This document shows, one piece after another, positions 16,179 through 23,994 of a stretch of DNA of 54,845 nt (position 1 is the first letter of the stretch; the number at the start of each line of letters is the position of its first letter). The position numbers and the translations under genes were made by a program. Under the pieces are notes generated by a model. The model was not told where the DNA came from, searched no databases, and saw only the letters and a program-made list of their open reading frames with translations. Source of the stretch: JBOGXB01 sp050694215 (lineage in GTDB: Bacteria > Actinomycetota > CADDZG01 > WHSQ01); NCBI GenBank assembly GCA_050694215.1, contig JBOGXB010000004.1:1-54845 (forward strand), written 5' to 3'.

Positions 16179-16277
16179 GAGTGCCTCCCTGCGAGTTGGC
16201 GGCTGAACTAGCTCAGAGGCTAAAGACGTGAGTCGCGCTTCTCATCGGGAGAAGGGTGCAATCCTGCTCCACGAGGA

Positions 16278-16293
16278 TGGGTATTCCTACCCA
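16278..16293. repeat. Inverted repeat over the LuxR-gene stop codon
   Basis: TGGGTA-TTCC-TACCCA, a perfect 6-bp stem that includes the stop codon of the LuxR-type gene. It could help end transcription or be an operator for the methyltransferase gene 100 nt downstream on the minus strand; neither is shown. Confidence 0.4.
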
Positions 16294-17933
16294 GTCGTAG
16301 GGGTCGTGAGGCGGTGGGAGAAGGCGTAGCCGGCGGCCTCGGTCCGCGAGGTCACGTTCAGCTTGGCGAAAATGTTGGAGATATGGCGGGCCACGGTCTT
16401 CTCGCTGATCGTCAGAGACCTTGCGACCTCTCGATTGGACATCCCGGTCGCAACGAGAGCCAGCACCTCGGCCTCGCGCGCCGTGAGACCATCGGGGTGC
16501 AACTTCGCATCACGTAGGGCATCGACCTCTCGAGCATCTTGGACTGCCCCGAGTCGTTCGAATACCGTCGCCGCCGCATCGAGCTCACGTTGGGAAGCAT
16601 CAGCGTCTCCTAGCTCTGCGTAGGCCCTTGCCAGCAGCACGCATACCTTCGACGCGTTGTATTCGGCTCTCAGATCCCGCCAGCGGCGACAGGCATCACG
16701 GAGGATCGGAAGCGCCTGATCGGGAAGCCCACCGGCGAGGGCGACGGCGCCGCGGCAATGCAACGCTGTCGCCTGCAGGCCTGAGCTCGCAAACACCGCC
16801 GCCGTGGCCACGAGCTCCTCACACGCACGGCGGGCCGAATCCGTGGACTCAGCCGCGAGCGCGATCTCGACCTGTGCTGCGCACAGAGGCGCGCGTGCCA
16901 GGCGATTGTGCGTCTCGGCAACCAGCGCCACTTGGATCGATGCCGAGGCCGCGTCCAGGCGTCCTTGAGCCAAACGGAGCAAGGCGAGGCCCGGCTGCGG
17001 GTCGCGACCGCGTTCGTGCGCCTGCTGATACGAGGCCTCCGCACCGGACAGGTCGCCGCGCAGCCGCTGCATCTCTCCCACCTGGTAGTGGCCTTCCGCC
17101 GCCCCGACAACATGGATATCCGCGAGCTCTTCGCAGACGCGAAGTGCCTCGCGTTCTGCTTGCTCCCAAGCGCCGGTCACCTGCAGGACCTGAGACCGGT
17201 GCACGCGGCATATCCCGGTGAACAACACGGCCGCCGGCAGGGTGTCCAGCCAGTGCTGCGTTGCCTCGACCCACTCGGCGGCTCGGCGGATGTCCCCCAA
17301 CTCGTGGAAGGCCGCCATGAGATGGCAATAGATGTTCCCGGCCCAGTCCGGGATCAGATCGTCCGAGATCACCGCAACCATCGCCTCGTCAAGGAGCGCC
17401 ATCCCTTCGCGCATCTCCCCTCGGCGAACTAGAGCTCTTCCTTCGAACAGGATTGCTACGGCAACCAGATTCCCGTCTCCGAACCTGCGACCCATCTCTC
17501 CCACATGGCTGGCTCGTTCGATGACGGCGTCGAGATCTCCCTCCGCCAGCGCGTTTTCGAGATCGAGATAGACGAGATATCCGTGCTCGACACCCTCTGG
17601 TTGGTCACGGAGCAGCCGCTGAGCTCGACTCATCCACCCCGAGCCGATCTGAACCTCACCCCTCAGAAACAAGGACACGGCGAGGCCGAGGGCGTTGAAC
17701 GCAGCCTTTCGGGGTTGATCCCCATGGAGATATAAGCGGTAGGCCGCTTCATAGGCCGACAGCGCCTCGTCGACATCCCCGAGCCACCATGCGGAGTCGC
17801 CGAGAGCCGAGAAATCGTCGGCCTCGAGCTCCATCCTCTCTCTGGCGGCCTTGAAACCATCTCGAGCGGCGGCCCAGTCGCGACGCTCGAACGCTCTACG
17901 GGCTTCCTCGAGTAGATCGGACGAATCGTCCAT
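16287..17933 (-). CDS. TPR-containing LuxR-family transcriptional regulator
   Basis: A 548-aa protein. Residues 1-470 are TPR-like helical repeats (many Ala/Leu/Arg helices such as ARRAFERRDWAAARDGFKAARERM and VDEALSAYEAAYRLYL). The C-terminal 65 residues are a LuxR/GerE helix-turn-helix: GLTAREAEVLALVATGMSNREVARSL then ISEKTVARHISNIFAKLNVTSRTEA. There is no ATPase domain, so this is not a full MalT/LAL regulator. It starts at ATG 17933. The nearest same-strand target is the methyltransferase gene downstream. Signal unknown; TPRs suggest protein or peptide sensing. Confidence 0.9.
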   Translation of the reverse strand: MDDSSDLLEEARRAFERRDWAAARDGFKAARERMELEADDFSALGDSAWWLGDVDEALSAYEAAYRLYLHGDQPRKAAFNALGLAVSLFLRGEVQIGSGWMSRAQRLLRDQPEGVEHGYLVYLDLENALAEGDLDAVIERASHVGEMGRRFGDGNLVAVAILFEGRALVRRGEMREGMALLDEAMVAVISDDLIPDWAGNIYCHLMAAFHELGDIRRAAEWVEATQHWLDTLPAAVLFTGICRVHRSQVLQVTGAWEQAEREALRVCEELADIHVVGAAEGHYQVGEMQRLRGDLSGAEASYQQAHERGRDPQPGLALLRLAQGRLDAASASIQVALVAETHNRLARAPLCAAQVEIALAAESTDSARRACEELVATAAVFASSGLQATALHCRGAVALAGGLPDQALPILRDACRRWRDLRAEYNASKVCVLLARAYAELGDADASQRELDAAATVFERLGAVQDAREVDALRDAKLHPDGLTAREAEVLALVATGMSNREVARSLTISEKTVARHISNIFAKLNVTSRTEAAGYAFSHRLTTPTTG

Positions 17934-18160
17934 GAGTGGTTCCAGGCGGATGATTATGGCCGTCAGACAGTGGGGTCGAAAGGGGGATCCGCGTACTCAC
18001 GCCGGTCACAACTAGCACCCAAGTGAGCCCAAAGCGCTTCCAGGTCTCCCGTCTGGGAGCTCGGCAAGCAGAGCGCCTTGCGCTTGTGGGTGACGAGGCG
18101 TGCTGGCTTTGCCCTCAGTGGTGACGGTTAAGTCAGCACAGCTGGCAGTGGCTGCAGCTT

Positions 18161-19249
18161 CTAGACGGGCTGCAGGCCCTCCGCCTGGAGCGCGATCTGG
18201 AAGTCGTGCGGGTTCGTTGCCGCGTTCATTGCGTCCTCGAGCGTCACGAGGCCCGACCGGTACAGCGACAGCAGCGCCTGGTCGAAGGTCTGCATCCCGT
18301 AGAACCCCGACTCGGCCACGATGTCGCGGATCTCGTGCGTCCGTTCGGGGTCGAGGATGAGGTCGTGGATACGACCGTTCATCACGAGTACCTCGACCGC
18401 GGGGATACGGCCTCGTCCGTCCTTCCGTGGAAGCAGACGTTGCGACATGATCCCCTTGAGCGAAGCCGCGAGCGACACACGGATCTGTTTCTGCTGGTGC
18501 GGAGGGAAGAAGTCGATGATCCGGTTGACCGTCTCGCTCACATCCGTCGTGTGCAACGTCGAGATCACCAGGTGACCGGTCTCGGCCGCTTGCAGGCCCG
18601 CCTTCACCGTCTCCGGATCGCGGATCTCGCCAACGAATATCACATCGGGGTCCTGTCGCATGGCGGCGCGCAATGCGGTGGCGAAGTTGTTCGTGTCGAG
18701 TCCGATCTCGCGCTGGTTGACGATCGCCATCCGGTCGGGGTGCAGGATCTCGATCGGATCTTCGATCGTGAGGATGTGGCAGGAGCGCGTGGCGTTGATG
18801 TGGTTGATCATGGCGCCGGTCGTCGTCGTCTTACCCGACGATGTGGGACCGGTGACAAGGATCAGGCCCCGATGCTCGTCGGCGAGCTGGCGCGCGGCGG
18901 GGGGTAGCCCGAGGGTCTCGAAGGATGGGCTCCCGGGCAGCACTCGGCGTAGCGCCATGCCGACGCTCCCACGCTGACGGAAGACGTTCACCCTGAAGCG
19001 GCCGAGGCCCTGGATCGAATAGGCGAAGTCGACCTCGCCCACCTGCTTGAAGCGCATCGCCTGCTCGTCGTTCATGAGCTCCATCGCGGCACGCTCGCAG
19101 TCCGCAGCGGACATCGCTGAGAACTCCGTCTTGTTGAGATGGCCACTTATACGCACGTAGGGAGGCCCCCCCGCCTTCACGTGAAGGTCGGAGGCCTTGT
19201 GGTCGACCACGTACCTGAGGAACTCCTGGACGTCGATGGTCGCGCTCAT
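18161..19249 (-). CDS. PilT-type twitching/retraction ATPase
   Basis: A 362-aa hexameric ATPase of the PilT/GspE family. Walker A is GPTSSGKTTTTGAMI (about residue 132), the Asp box is ILTIEDPIEILHP, Walker B RQDPDVIFVGEIRDPET, and the His box TGHLVISTLHTTDVSETVNRIIDFFP. AESGFYGMQTFDQALLSLYRSGLV near the end is the PilT C-terminal motif. Normally it depolymerises type IV pilins. No pilin, PilB, PilC or PilM-Q gene is nearby, so the rest of the system must lie elsewhere or this is a solitary ATPase. It is divergent from the KGG stress gene. Confidence 0.93.
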   Translation of the reverse strand: MSATIDVQEFLRYVVDHKASDLHVKAGGPPYVRISGHLNKTEFSAMSAADCERAAMELMNDEQAMRFKQVGEVDFAYSIQGLGRFRVNVFRQRGSVGMALRRVLPGSPSFETLGLPPAARQLADEHRGLILVTGPTSSGKTTTTGAMINHINATRSCHILTIEDPIEILHPDRMAIVNQREIGLDTNNFATALRAAMRQDPDVIFVGEIRDPETVKAGLQAAETGHLVISTLHTTDVSETVNRIIDFFPPHQQKQIRVSLAASLKGIMSQRLLPRKDGRGRIPAVEVLVMNGRIHDLILDPERTHEIRDIVAESGFYGMQTFDQALLSLYRSGLVTLEDAMNAATNPHDFQIALQAEGLQPV

Positions 19250-19346
19250 ATCCCTGGTCGCTTCCTCCCAGTTCGGGCTGTCCTGAACGCATCGGCACCC
19301 GCATCCATGCGGTTGAGCCCTTCGGCCTGAACACGGCCTTTTGCTT

Positions 19347-19371
19347 GTTTCGTCCCCTTCTGGCAGGGTAG
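19347..19371 (+). promoter_or_regulatory. SigB/SigF-type general stress promoter
   Basis: GTTTCG (19347-19352), 13-nt spacer, GGGTAG (19366-19371). This fits the known SigB/SigF consensus (GTTT-AA, 12-16 nt, GGGTAT). A start of transcription about 7 nt downstream gives a leader of about 35 nt before the KGG gene, whose known relatives (GsiB in Bacillus) are SigB-controlled. Confidence 0.7.
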
Positions 19372-19413
19372 ATCTGAGAAGCCAGACATACGGATTTCCA
19401 GGGGGTAGGGATC

Positions 19414-19626
19414 ATGGAGAACATCCAGCAGACAGGGCTCCAGGCCAGCAAGATGTCGAGGGCAGAAGCAGGCCGCAAGGGGGGCCAGACGACGAAGTCT
19501 CGCTACGGTGACGGCCACTTCGGACGCATAGGTAAGATCGGCGGCAAGAAGGGCGGCGAGACCACCAAGCGACGTTACGGGTCTGAGTTCTATCAGCGCA
19601 TCGGGCGCAAGGGCGGTTCCAAGTAG
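19414..19626 (+). CDS. KGG-repeat general stress protein
   Basis: A 70-aa, very basic, hydrophilic protein with two KGG units: AEAGRKGGQTTKSRYGDGHFGRIG and KIGGKKGGETTKRRYGSEFYQRIG, then RKGGSK. This is the con-10/GsiB-like KGG motif found in stress-induced and desiccation-linked small proteins. ATG 19414 follows AGGGGGTAGGG. It forms its own transcription unit: a SigB-type promoter upstream and a strong terminator 37 nt downstream. Biochemical role unknown; probably a disordered protective protein. Confidence 0.9.
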   Translation: MENIQQTGLQASKMSRAEAGRKGGQTTKSRYGDGHFGRIGKIGGKKGGETTKRRYGSEFYQRIGRKGGSK

Positions 19627-19663
19627 ACCCACCCGGCGCGAGCAAGACCCCAAGCAATTAACG

Positions 19664-19693
19664 GGGCCCCCTCCAAGCCGGAGGGGGCCCTTT
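19664..19693 (+). terminator. Rho-independent terminator of the KGG gene
   Basis: Perfect 11-bp stem, GGGCCCCCTCC (19664-19674) and GGAGGGGGCCC (19680-19690), 5-nt loop, then TTTACTT. It ends only about 20 nt before the ATG of the next gene. Confidence 0.9.
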
Positions 19694-19713
19694 ACTTATG
19701 CTGTTTCGCAACC

Positions 19714-21936
19714 ATGCATCCCAAGCTCCTGCTTGCCCTCATAGCGCTCCTTGTTGCTTGCCAGGCGGTAGCGACCGCGCCCGCGGGGGCTCAAGAGGCG
19801 CAAGGGGAGGCCGGGTTGCAACTCCTCGGGCAACCCATCTGGCACGACACCGACGACTCTCTCAACCTGCGCTTGAGGATCGACAACACCTCCTCCGAGC
19901 CGCTCGACGGGTACTCCCTCAGCCTCATCGCTCACGGGCGGACGACTAGTCGGTCCGCTCTTCAAGACACCTTCTCGTCCCCACCCGCCTTCACCACGAG
20001 CGCTTACCAGCCCGAGCTGCCCGGGAAGCCGATCCAGCCCGGCAGCTCGCTGAGCGTCACGATCGACGATCCGATGACGCGCTTATCCTCCCTCGCGAGA
20101 GCGACCGAAGGGGGCGTGTATCCGGTCACGATCGCGCTCTTCGACGACAGCGGCGCCGAGCTCGACTCCGTGACCACTCCATTGATCATTTATCCGTCGA
20201 CACCAGACCCTGCTCTGAACCTGGTAGTGGTCGCGCCGCTGAACGCCGTGCCCAGTCGGGGCCCGGGCCGGGTCTTCTCGACGCCTGCCGACGCCTCCTC
20301 GAGCCTGGAGAAAGCGGTACTGGAGGGTGGCTGGCTCAACGGTCTCGTCGCTGCGTTCGAGGCCGCCGCCGAGCCCGAGGTGCGGCAGGTCTCCCCGCGC
20401 CGGCCCCGCGCCGGACGTCGCTCCAACCGGCGGCGCCCCAGGCCCCGGACCCAAACGGTCCCCGCACTCCAACTCGGTATTGCTCCCACCCCGCGTTTGA
20501 TCGACGAGCTCGCCGACCTGGCGAACGGTTTCTCGACCCGGGAGAACGGCGAAGAGAAGCGGGTGCCGCCGTCGTCGGACGTATCCGGCGCGGCTGCCGA
20601 CCTGCTCGAGCGGGTCTCCGACCTCCTTGTCCGTCCCACGGTCCAGCCGCTGCTCACGCCCTACGCCTTCCCCGACCTCCCGACCCTGCGGCGCGAGCTC
20701 GGTCACTTCCGGATGACCAAGCAGATCAACGAGGGTGATCTGGTCCTTCGGAACGTGCTGGATCTCGAGGCTCCCCCCGACTGGCTTCTCGCCCCGGCCG
20801 GCCGGCTCGACCAGACCACCCTGGAGGACCTTCGCAGCATCGGGGGGCTCGGCGAGCACGCCTTCCTATCCGGAGACTCCATCGAGAGCGGCGTCGGCCC
20901 GGCCAGGTCCGGCTGCCCCGAGCCCACACTCAGCTTCACCTGCCCGGTGCTCGTGCGCACGGCTCAGGGCCCAACGACGGGCTTCGTGACCGACGATGCA
21001 CTAGAGGACAGGGTGGCCGGGCTCGCTGCAGAGTCGGACAAGCGCCTGGAGCTGCAGCGGTTCTTCGCCGAGCTGGCTCAGATCCGTGAGGAGCTCCCGG
21101 GCCGGGAGGACCGCGTCGTTCAAGTCACCGTCCCCTCCCTGTGGCATCCGCGACCCCGCCTCTCTCGCCTGCTGTTCGAGGGCCTCCAGAATGCCCCGTG
21201 GATCGACACCCTTACGCCGCGCGGCGCGCTGGCTGCTTCGTCGGGCATCCACCCCCCCGAGCCCAAGCGGCTCACCGGAGAGCTCGAACCTCTCCGCTCC
21301 GAGCCTGACGAGGCATGGTTCGCCTCGTTGCAAGGCGCCCTGGACTCGGTGGAGAGCTTGTCGGGAGTGCGCCCCCCACAGGAGCGGATCCAGCAGCTGA
21401 ACCGCAACGTGATGGTCGCCGAGAGCCGGCTGTGGTGGCCTGACGTCGGTCTTCTCACGCAGGGCGAAGGCTTTGCCGACGACACCTCGGCGGAGGTGCA
21501 GCGCGTGTTCGACTCGATCGAGATCGGAGGCATAGACGAGATCCGGCTGACATCGCGTCGCGGGGAGCTCCCGATCGAGATCCGCAACCAGAACGACTTC
21601 CCCGTCACGGTCGACGTCAGGTTCAGCTCGAATGGGCTCGACGTCGGCCGATCGGTTGTGGACGATCAGAGGATCCAGCCGGGCACCTCACTGCAACTAG
21701 TCGAGGACATGACGGTCGAGTCCAGTGGGATCTACACCGTCAGCGTGAGCGTGACGACGCCCGCCGGCTTTTCGATCGCAGACAAACGGATTGAGATTCG
21801 CTCGACCGAGTTCAACGAGGTCGCGCTCGGAATCACCCTCGGAGCACTTGCCTTCCTCATCCTTTTCTACGTAGCCGGGGTGGTACGTCGGCGCAGGCAA
21901 CCCGCGGATGATCAAAGTTCCGGAGCCGTCGCTTGA
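19714..21936 (+). CDS. DUF6049 secreted/anchored protein (Rv3909 homologue)
   Basis: A 740-aa envelope protein. An N-terminal signal peptide (LLLALIALLVACQAVATAPAGAQ) leads to a large extracytoplasmic region, with an Arg/Pro-rich patch near residues 228-250, and a C-terminal membrane anchor (ALGITLGALAFLILFYVAGVV, about 708-728) followed by a basic tail. An Ig-like beta stretch (ELPIEIRNQNDFPVTVDVRF) precedes the anchor. By position, immediately before murJ, it matches mycobacterial Rv3909, of unknown function. No ribosome site is visible before ATG 19714 and a terminator ends about 20 nt upstream, so a leaderless or very short transcript is likely. It overlaps murJ by 4 nt. Confidence 0.88.
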   Translation: MHPKLLLALIALLVACQAVATAPAGAQEAQGEAGLQLLGQPIWHDTDDSLNLRLRIDNTSSEPLDGYSLSLIAHGRTTSRSALQDTFSSPPAFTTSAYQPELPGKPIQPGSSLSVTIDDPMTRLSSLARATEGGVYPVTIALFDDSGAELDSVTTPLIIYPSTPDPALNLVVVAPLNAVPSRGPGRVFSTPADASSSLEKAVLEGGWLNGLVAAFEAAAEPEVRQVSPRRPRAGRRSNRRRPRPRTQTVPALQLGIAPTPRLIDELADLANGFSTRENGEEKRVPPSSDVSGAAADLLERVSDLLVRPTVQPLLTPYAFPDLPTLRRELGHFRMTKQINEGDLVLRNVLDLEAPPDWLLAPAGRLDQTTLEDLRSIGGLGEHAFLSGDSIESGVGPARSGCPEPTLSFTCPVLVRTAQGPTTGFVTDDALEDRVAGLAAESDKRLELQRFFAELAQIREELPGREDRVVQVTVPSLWHPRPRLSRLLFEGLQNAPWIDTLTPRGALAASSGIHPPEPKRLTGELEPLRSEPDEAWFASLQGALDSVESLSGVRPPQERIQQLNRNVMVAESRLWWPDVGLLTQGEGFADDTSAEVQRVFDSIEIGGIDEIRLTSRRGELPIEIRNQNDFPVTVDVRFSSNGLDVGRSVVDDQRIQPGTSLQLVEDMTVESSGIYTVSVSVTTPAGFSIADKRIEIRSTEFNEVALGITLGALAFLILFYVAGVVRRRRQPADDQSSGAVA

Positions 21937-23534
21937 GCTCACTCGCCAGAGCGACCGCCGTCATGTCGTTGGGGACGGTGGTCTCTCGGGCCACCGGCCT
22001 ATTACGGATTGCGGCAATCGCAGCGGCGCTTGGAGTGGTCGAGTCGGACCGGCTTACCGACGCGTACAACTACGCGAACACGGCTCCGAACATCATCTAC
22101 GAGCTGGTGCTGGGCGGGATCCTTACATCGGTCTTCGTCCCGGTGTTCGTCGAGCTGATCGAGAAGGAGGGACGGGAGCGCGCATGGGAGGTCGCCAGCG
22201 CGATCATCAACCTCTCGATGGTGATCCTCGTCGGGATCGCGGCGATCGGGATCATCGCGGCCCCCTGGATCGCTCGCATCTACTCGACGAGGCTCGAGGG
22301 AGCCGAAGCGGCTCAGCAGCTCGAGGTGATCACCTTCCTTCTCCGCCTGTTCATCCCTCAGATCATCTTCTACGCGCTGACCGCGCTCACCGCGGGACTC
22401 TTGAACGCCCACAAACGCTTCGGGGCCCCGATGTACACGCCCGTTCTCAACAACCTCGCGGTCATAGCGGTGTTCGTCGCGTTCCATCAGGCAGTCGGCG
22501 CAGTCACCGAGGACAGCATCACGACGGCGCAGCTGCTGGTCATCGGCCTGGGCACGACCGCAGGGGTTGCGATCATGGCGATCGCTCAGCTGCCCTTTCT
22601 CAAGGGTCTGGGAAGATACCGGCTGACCTTCTCGATATCGCATCCCTCGGTGCGCAAACTGGCGCGCCTCTCCGTGTTCGTCATCGGATATGTCGTCGCG
22701 AACCAGATCGGTTACATCGTCGTTCAGATCCTCGCAAGCGAGGACCGCGGTGCCTATACGGCATACATATGGGCGTTTACGTTCTTCATGCTGCCCCACG
22801 GGCTGTTCGCGGTCTCGTTGATAACTGCATTGCTTCCGGGGATGAGCGAGCATGCGGTGAACGCGCGCTGGGACGAGTTCCGCGACCACGTCTCGACCGG
22901 CGTACGAGCAACCTTCATGCTCGTGCTTCCGGCGGCCGTCGGCTACTTCGTTCTGGGGGAACCGCTCGTCCGTTTCTTGCTCAAGCGAGGCGTCATGACC
23001 GAGGCGTCCGTCGATCTGGTAGCAGGAGTGCTCCAGTTCTTCGTGATCGGGCTCGTCCCCTTCTCGATCTTTCAGCTCTTCCTGCGCGCTTTCTATGCGC
23101 TCCAGGATACGAAGACGCCCTTTCTCATCAACTGCGGGGCGGTCGCTCTCAACACTGCGGTGAACATCCCCATGTTCGCGATCCTCGGTGTGCGTGGCCT
23201 CGCCGTTGGGCACGCGCTTGCGTACATCTTCGGCGTGGGAATACAGGGGGCCGCGTTAAGAGCGAGGATCGGAGGGATCGATGGCCGGAGGATCTTTCAG
23301 AGCGCCGCGCGCATTGGAGCGGCAGCCGCCGGTATGGGGGTCGTTGTCTGGGCGGCGTCGGGAGCCACCGAACGGCTGGTCGCGCCGGAGGCTTTCTTTC
23401 AGCAGACGATCGGGGTGGTCATCCCCGTGGGCGTGGGCGTGGTCGCCTATCTCCTCCTCGCCCGAGCCCTCAAGGTCGAGGAGCTGGACCTGGCACGAGG
23501 GCTGATGCGACGGCGGCTCGCCGGAAAAGGATGA
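21933..23534 (+). CDS. murJ: Lipid II flippase MurJ (MviN)
   Basis: A 533-aa polytopic membrane protein, about 14 helices, of the MOP superfamily. Typical MurJ features: SLGTVVSRATGLLRIAAIAAALG at the start, DAYNYANTAPNIIYELVLGGILTSVFVPVF (about residues 43-72), YALTALTAGLLNAHKRFGAPMYTPVLNN, and FYALQDTKTPFLINC in helix 9-10. TTG 21933 overlaps the preceding stop (TTGA), so translation is coupled. It moves lipid II to the outer face of the membrane. In mycobacteria MurJ is fused to a pseudokinase; here the protein ends after the last helix with a short basic tail, and the kinase is a separate gene. Confidence 0.95.
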   Translation: MSSLARATAVMSLGTVVSRATGLLRIAAIAAALGVVESDRLTDAYNYANTAPNIIYELVLGGILTSVFVPVFVELIEKEGRERAWEVASAIINLSMVILVGIAAIGIIAAPWIARIYSTRLEGAEAAQQLEVITFLLRLFIPQIIFYALTALTAGLLNAHKRFGAPMYTPVLNNLAVIAVFVAFHQAVGAVTEDSITTAQLLVIGLGTTAGVAIMAIAQLPFLKGLGRYRLTFSISHPSVRKLARLSVFVIGYVVANQIGYIVVQILASEDRGAYTAYIWAFTFFMLPHGLFAVSLITALLPGMSEHAVNARWDEFRDHVSTGVRATFMLVLPAAVGYFVLGEPLVRFLLKRGVMTEASVDLVAGVLQFFVIGLVPFSIFQLFLRAFYALQDTKTPFLINCGAVALNTAVNIPMFAILGVRGLAVGHALAYIFGVGIQGAALRARIGGIDGRRIFQSAARIGAAAAGMGVVVWAASGATERLVAPEAFFQQTIGVVIPVGVGVVAYLLLARALKVEELDLARGLMRRRLAGKG

Positions 23535-23570
23535 TTGAGGTTCGCCACCTAGTCGGCCGATAATCCTCGC

Positions 23571-23984
23571 ATGACCCTTCATCGGAACGAGCGTGGGATC
23601 ATCGCCGACTGGCTGGTCAAGGTCGTCATCGGCATGGTGGTGTTCGGCGTCATCCTGTTCGACGTGGGGGCCATCCTCGTGAACTTCTTCACCCTAGATT
23701 CCGCCGCCGACGACGTCGCCGTAGCCGTCTCGACGGACGTCGGAGCCGGGGACGTGCGGCAGTTCACCGACCATGAGATCTTCCAAATGGTCAAAGTAGT
23801 GGTGGACAGCCCCGACAACGGTGTGAAGGATGCCCGTGTGCTACGCAGGGGAACCGGTATCGACGATGACGGAGTGATCACGATCCGGCTCCGTCGCATC
23901 GCCGACACGTTGATCGTCGACCGTATCGGAGCAATCGAGGACTGGGCCAAGGCCACAACCAACGGAAGAGCCGGCACCACATAA
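23571..23984 (+). CDS. Small single-pass membrane protein between murJ and the kinase gene
   Basis: A 137-aa protein I do not recognise. After a short basic N-terminus with NERG (LHRNERGIIADWL), one membrane helix (VVIGMVVFGVILFDVGAILVNFF, about residues 18-40) is followed by about 95 extracytoplasmic residues of mixed alpha/beta character, including VRQFTDHEIFQMVKVVVDSPDNGVKD. The N-terminus loosely recalls TadE/Flp pseudopilins. It lies 36 nt after murJ and 10 nt before the kinase gene, so it is probably part of the same operon. A role in coupling MurJ to the kinase is only a guess from position. Confidence 0.75.
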   Translation: MTLHRNERGIIADWLVKVVIGMVVFGVILFDVGAILVNFFTLDSAADDVAVAVSTDVGAGDVRQFTDHEIFQMVKVVVDSPDNGVKDARVLRRGTGIDDDGVITIRLRRIADTLIVDRIGAIEDWAKATTNGRAGTT

Positions 23985-23994
23985 CATCCTTTGA

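Noticed and set aside
17934..18160. Gap between the LuxR and PilT genes
   Set aside because: Short inverted repeats (GTGCTG/CAGCAC, CTCCC/GGGAG) are present but too short to call; no gene or RNA recognised.
19174..19189. CCTTCACGTGAAGG palindrome in the PilT gene as a parS site
   Set aside because: Only the central ten bases match parS and it lies in coding sequence about 15 kb from dnaA. Kept only as supporting material for the parS finding.
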